From: CAINVV01 sp037140615
Lineage (GTDB): Bacteria; Bacteroidota; Bacteroidia; Bacteroidales; Prolixibacteraceae
Direction of reading: 5' to 3'
DNA length: 23,597 nt
NCBI GenBank assembly: GCA_037140615.1
Contig: JBAXED010000054.1
Coordinates: 1-23,597, forward strand
Under the pieces are notes generated by a model. The model had not been told where the DNA came from. It did not search any database and saw only the letters and a list, made by a program, of their open reading frames with translations. Below, in pieces: positions 22,808-23,597 of the stretch. A program made the position numbers and the translations under genes. Each line of letters begins with the position of its first letter. Position 1 is the stretch's first letter.

Positions 22808-23597
22808 ATCTTTTGTTCATTTTTTGTTTGCGTCTTCGTTCTTCTTCTGTCTCTCTTGGTTGATTGCCCCGCCCGGATAAACCTGCTGCAACCACAGCGC
22901 CTAATTCCGACAGAAGCTCTCCTTTGAACGATTTGCCCGGTGCGTATTTTTTATTGTTTTCTTGCTTGAGTATTTGATCTGCTTTCTCTCTGGCCTGTTG
23001 TCTGTTTTCAGAAAATGTTTTCAATAGAGTGCCATAGCCGAACTCCTTGCCGATTTGCGATCCTTTAAAGGTCTGTTCATAACCAATAAACCGCAATCCA
23101 TAGGTGTTGCCTTTTCGATTCACTGCTTCTTCAATTTTGACATCATGCTTTTCCATTGCGAGTTTAAACTCATCCAGTGATTGAGGTTGATTGGCTAAAA
23201 CCTCGTTTGCTGAGTGTGCAATCCTCGTCCTTGCCAGTATTCGTTCAAAACTGGTTACTTCCGGCTTGTATTTACTTTGCCGTTTGACCTGGTTGGCGAT
23301 GGTAAGCCCCATATCCCGGCTGATGCCTTCCGCTATCTTTCCAGCCCTTTTGCTGATAAAGCTGGTGTCATAAACGCCATGGTCTATCCCGATCCGGTTG
23401 ACAATCATGTGAAGGTGTAAATGTTCCGTATCCCGGTGGGTACAGGCTATCCACTGGTGGTTTTTAAAACCGAAACGTTCACTAAACTCAGAACATATCC
23501 GCTCAAGATCCTTTTGCACGAGTCTCTTCTCGTCTGCCGGGGCAATGCCTATCTCGATCCGGATAAACTTATTCTTACACCGGGTATTCCACTCCTG
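22791..23597 (-). CDS. Relaxase/mobilisation nuclease (5' partial at window edge)
   Basis: A conjugative relaxase that nicks plasmid or element DNA at its transfer origin. The frame is open through the right edge: before the GTG at 23519 the sequence reads TRCKNKFIRIEIGIAPADEK, so the gene continues beyond 23597 and the GTG is not the start. The signature metal-binding HUH motif is seen as HLHLHMIVNRI in THRDTEHLHLHMIVNRIGID. After the catalytic domain comes a charged, helical C-terminal part (about 100 residues) that ends RRRKQKMNKRYGRKF, probably DNA binding. The N-terminal tyrosine lies off the window. Together with the small downstream gene it marks the start of an integrated mobilisable or conjugative element. 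Confidence 0.9.
   Translation of the reverse strand, partial: QEWNTRCKNKFIRIEIGIAPADEKRLVQKDLERICSEFSERFGFKNHQWIACTHRDTEHLHLHMIVNRIGIDHGVYDTSFISKRAGKIAEGISRDMGLTIANQVKRQSKYKPEVTSFERILARTRIAHSANEVLANQPQSLDEFKLAMEKHDVKIEEAVNRKGNTYGLRFIGYEQTFKGSQIGKEFGYGTLLKTFSENRQQAREKADQILKQENNKKYAPGKSFKGELLSELGAVVAAGLSGRGNQPRETEEERRRKQKMNKRYGRKF

Noticed and set aside
1..23597. CRISPR arrays, tRNA or rRNA genes
   Set aside because: No regularly spaced short repeats and no cloverleaf or rRNA-like stretches were seen on either strand; a search with a covariance model was not possible here.

Overview
The window looks like a chromosomal accessory region of a Bacteroidota bacterium, probably Bacteroidales or Marinilabiliales-like. 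The evidence is the FecR / STN-type SusC / SusD trio, the low-GC intergenic DNA, the lack of strong Shine-Dalgarno sites before many genes, and a Bacteroidota-style relaxase at the right edge. All genes from 14 to about 22108 are on the + strand. The mobilisation genes at the right end are on the - strand and converge with them.

Layout. (1) 14-5872: anti-sigma factor, TonB-dependent SusC transporter and SusD lipoprotein, a glycan-uptake module under ECF sigma/anti-sigma control; the sigma gene should lie just left of the window. (2) 5873-6301: two strong hairpins around a 56-codon single-span membrane ORF. (3) 6302-9670: a visibly GC-richer block with a Tat-exported Gfo/Idh/MocA oxidoreductase and two tandem Tat-exported aldo/keto reductases. 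(4) 9804-14627: a DoxX membrane domain fused through an internal twin-arginine segment to a TIM-barrel-like domain, a quinone-oxidoreductase-like MDR protein, a 253-aa protein of uncertain family, and a second, cytoplasmic Gfo/Idh/MocA protein. (5) 14645-15346: an exported Mn-type superoxide dismutase. (6) 15377-15759: gene debris, namely copy 1 of a 307-bp direct repeat joined to the last 25 codons of an SGNH-type esterase. (7) 15831-21976: GH29 fucosidase, gluconate-2-dehydrogenase subunit-3-like protein, GMC flavoprotein dehydrogenase, nine-heme membrane-anchored cytochrome c and a NupG-like MFS transporter. (8) 21989-22370: a Gfo/Idh/MocA N-terminus cut off after about 25 codons, small hairpin repeats and a terminator. 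(9) 22373-23597: a small coiled-coil/TM mobilisation protein and a relaxase that runs off the window.

How it may work together (inference). SusCD brings a fucose-containing glycan or glycoside into the periplasm and GH29 trims it. An unusually dense set of exported redox proteins (five genes with N-terminal twin-arginine signals plus one internal twin-arginine segment) could then oxidise or reduce sugars in the periplasm. The subunit-3/GMC/nonaheme cytochrome trio resembles membrane-bound sugar dehydrogenases and the glucoside-3-dehydrogenase type, passing electrons to the quinone pool or beyond. The exported superoxide dismutase would deal with by-product superoxide. The MFS transporter would import the products, and the cytoplasmic Gfo/Idh and MDR proteins would process them.

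The most unusual points are the DoxX-RR-TIM fusion with an apparent CXXCH heme motif in its C-terminal domain, the Asp-to-Glu change in the catalytic tetrad of the second aldo/keto reductase, the 307-bp direct repeats flanking the fucosidase/dehydrogenase block with a surviving 55-codon mono-heme mini-cytochrome, and the broken Gfo/Idh gene at the junction with the mobilisation genes.
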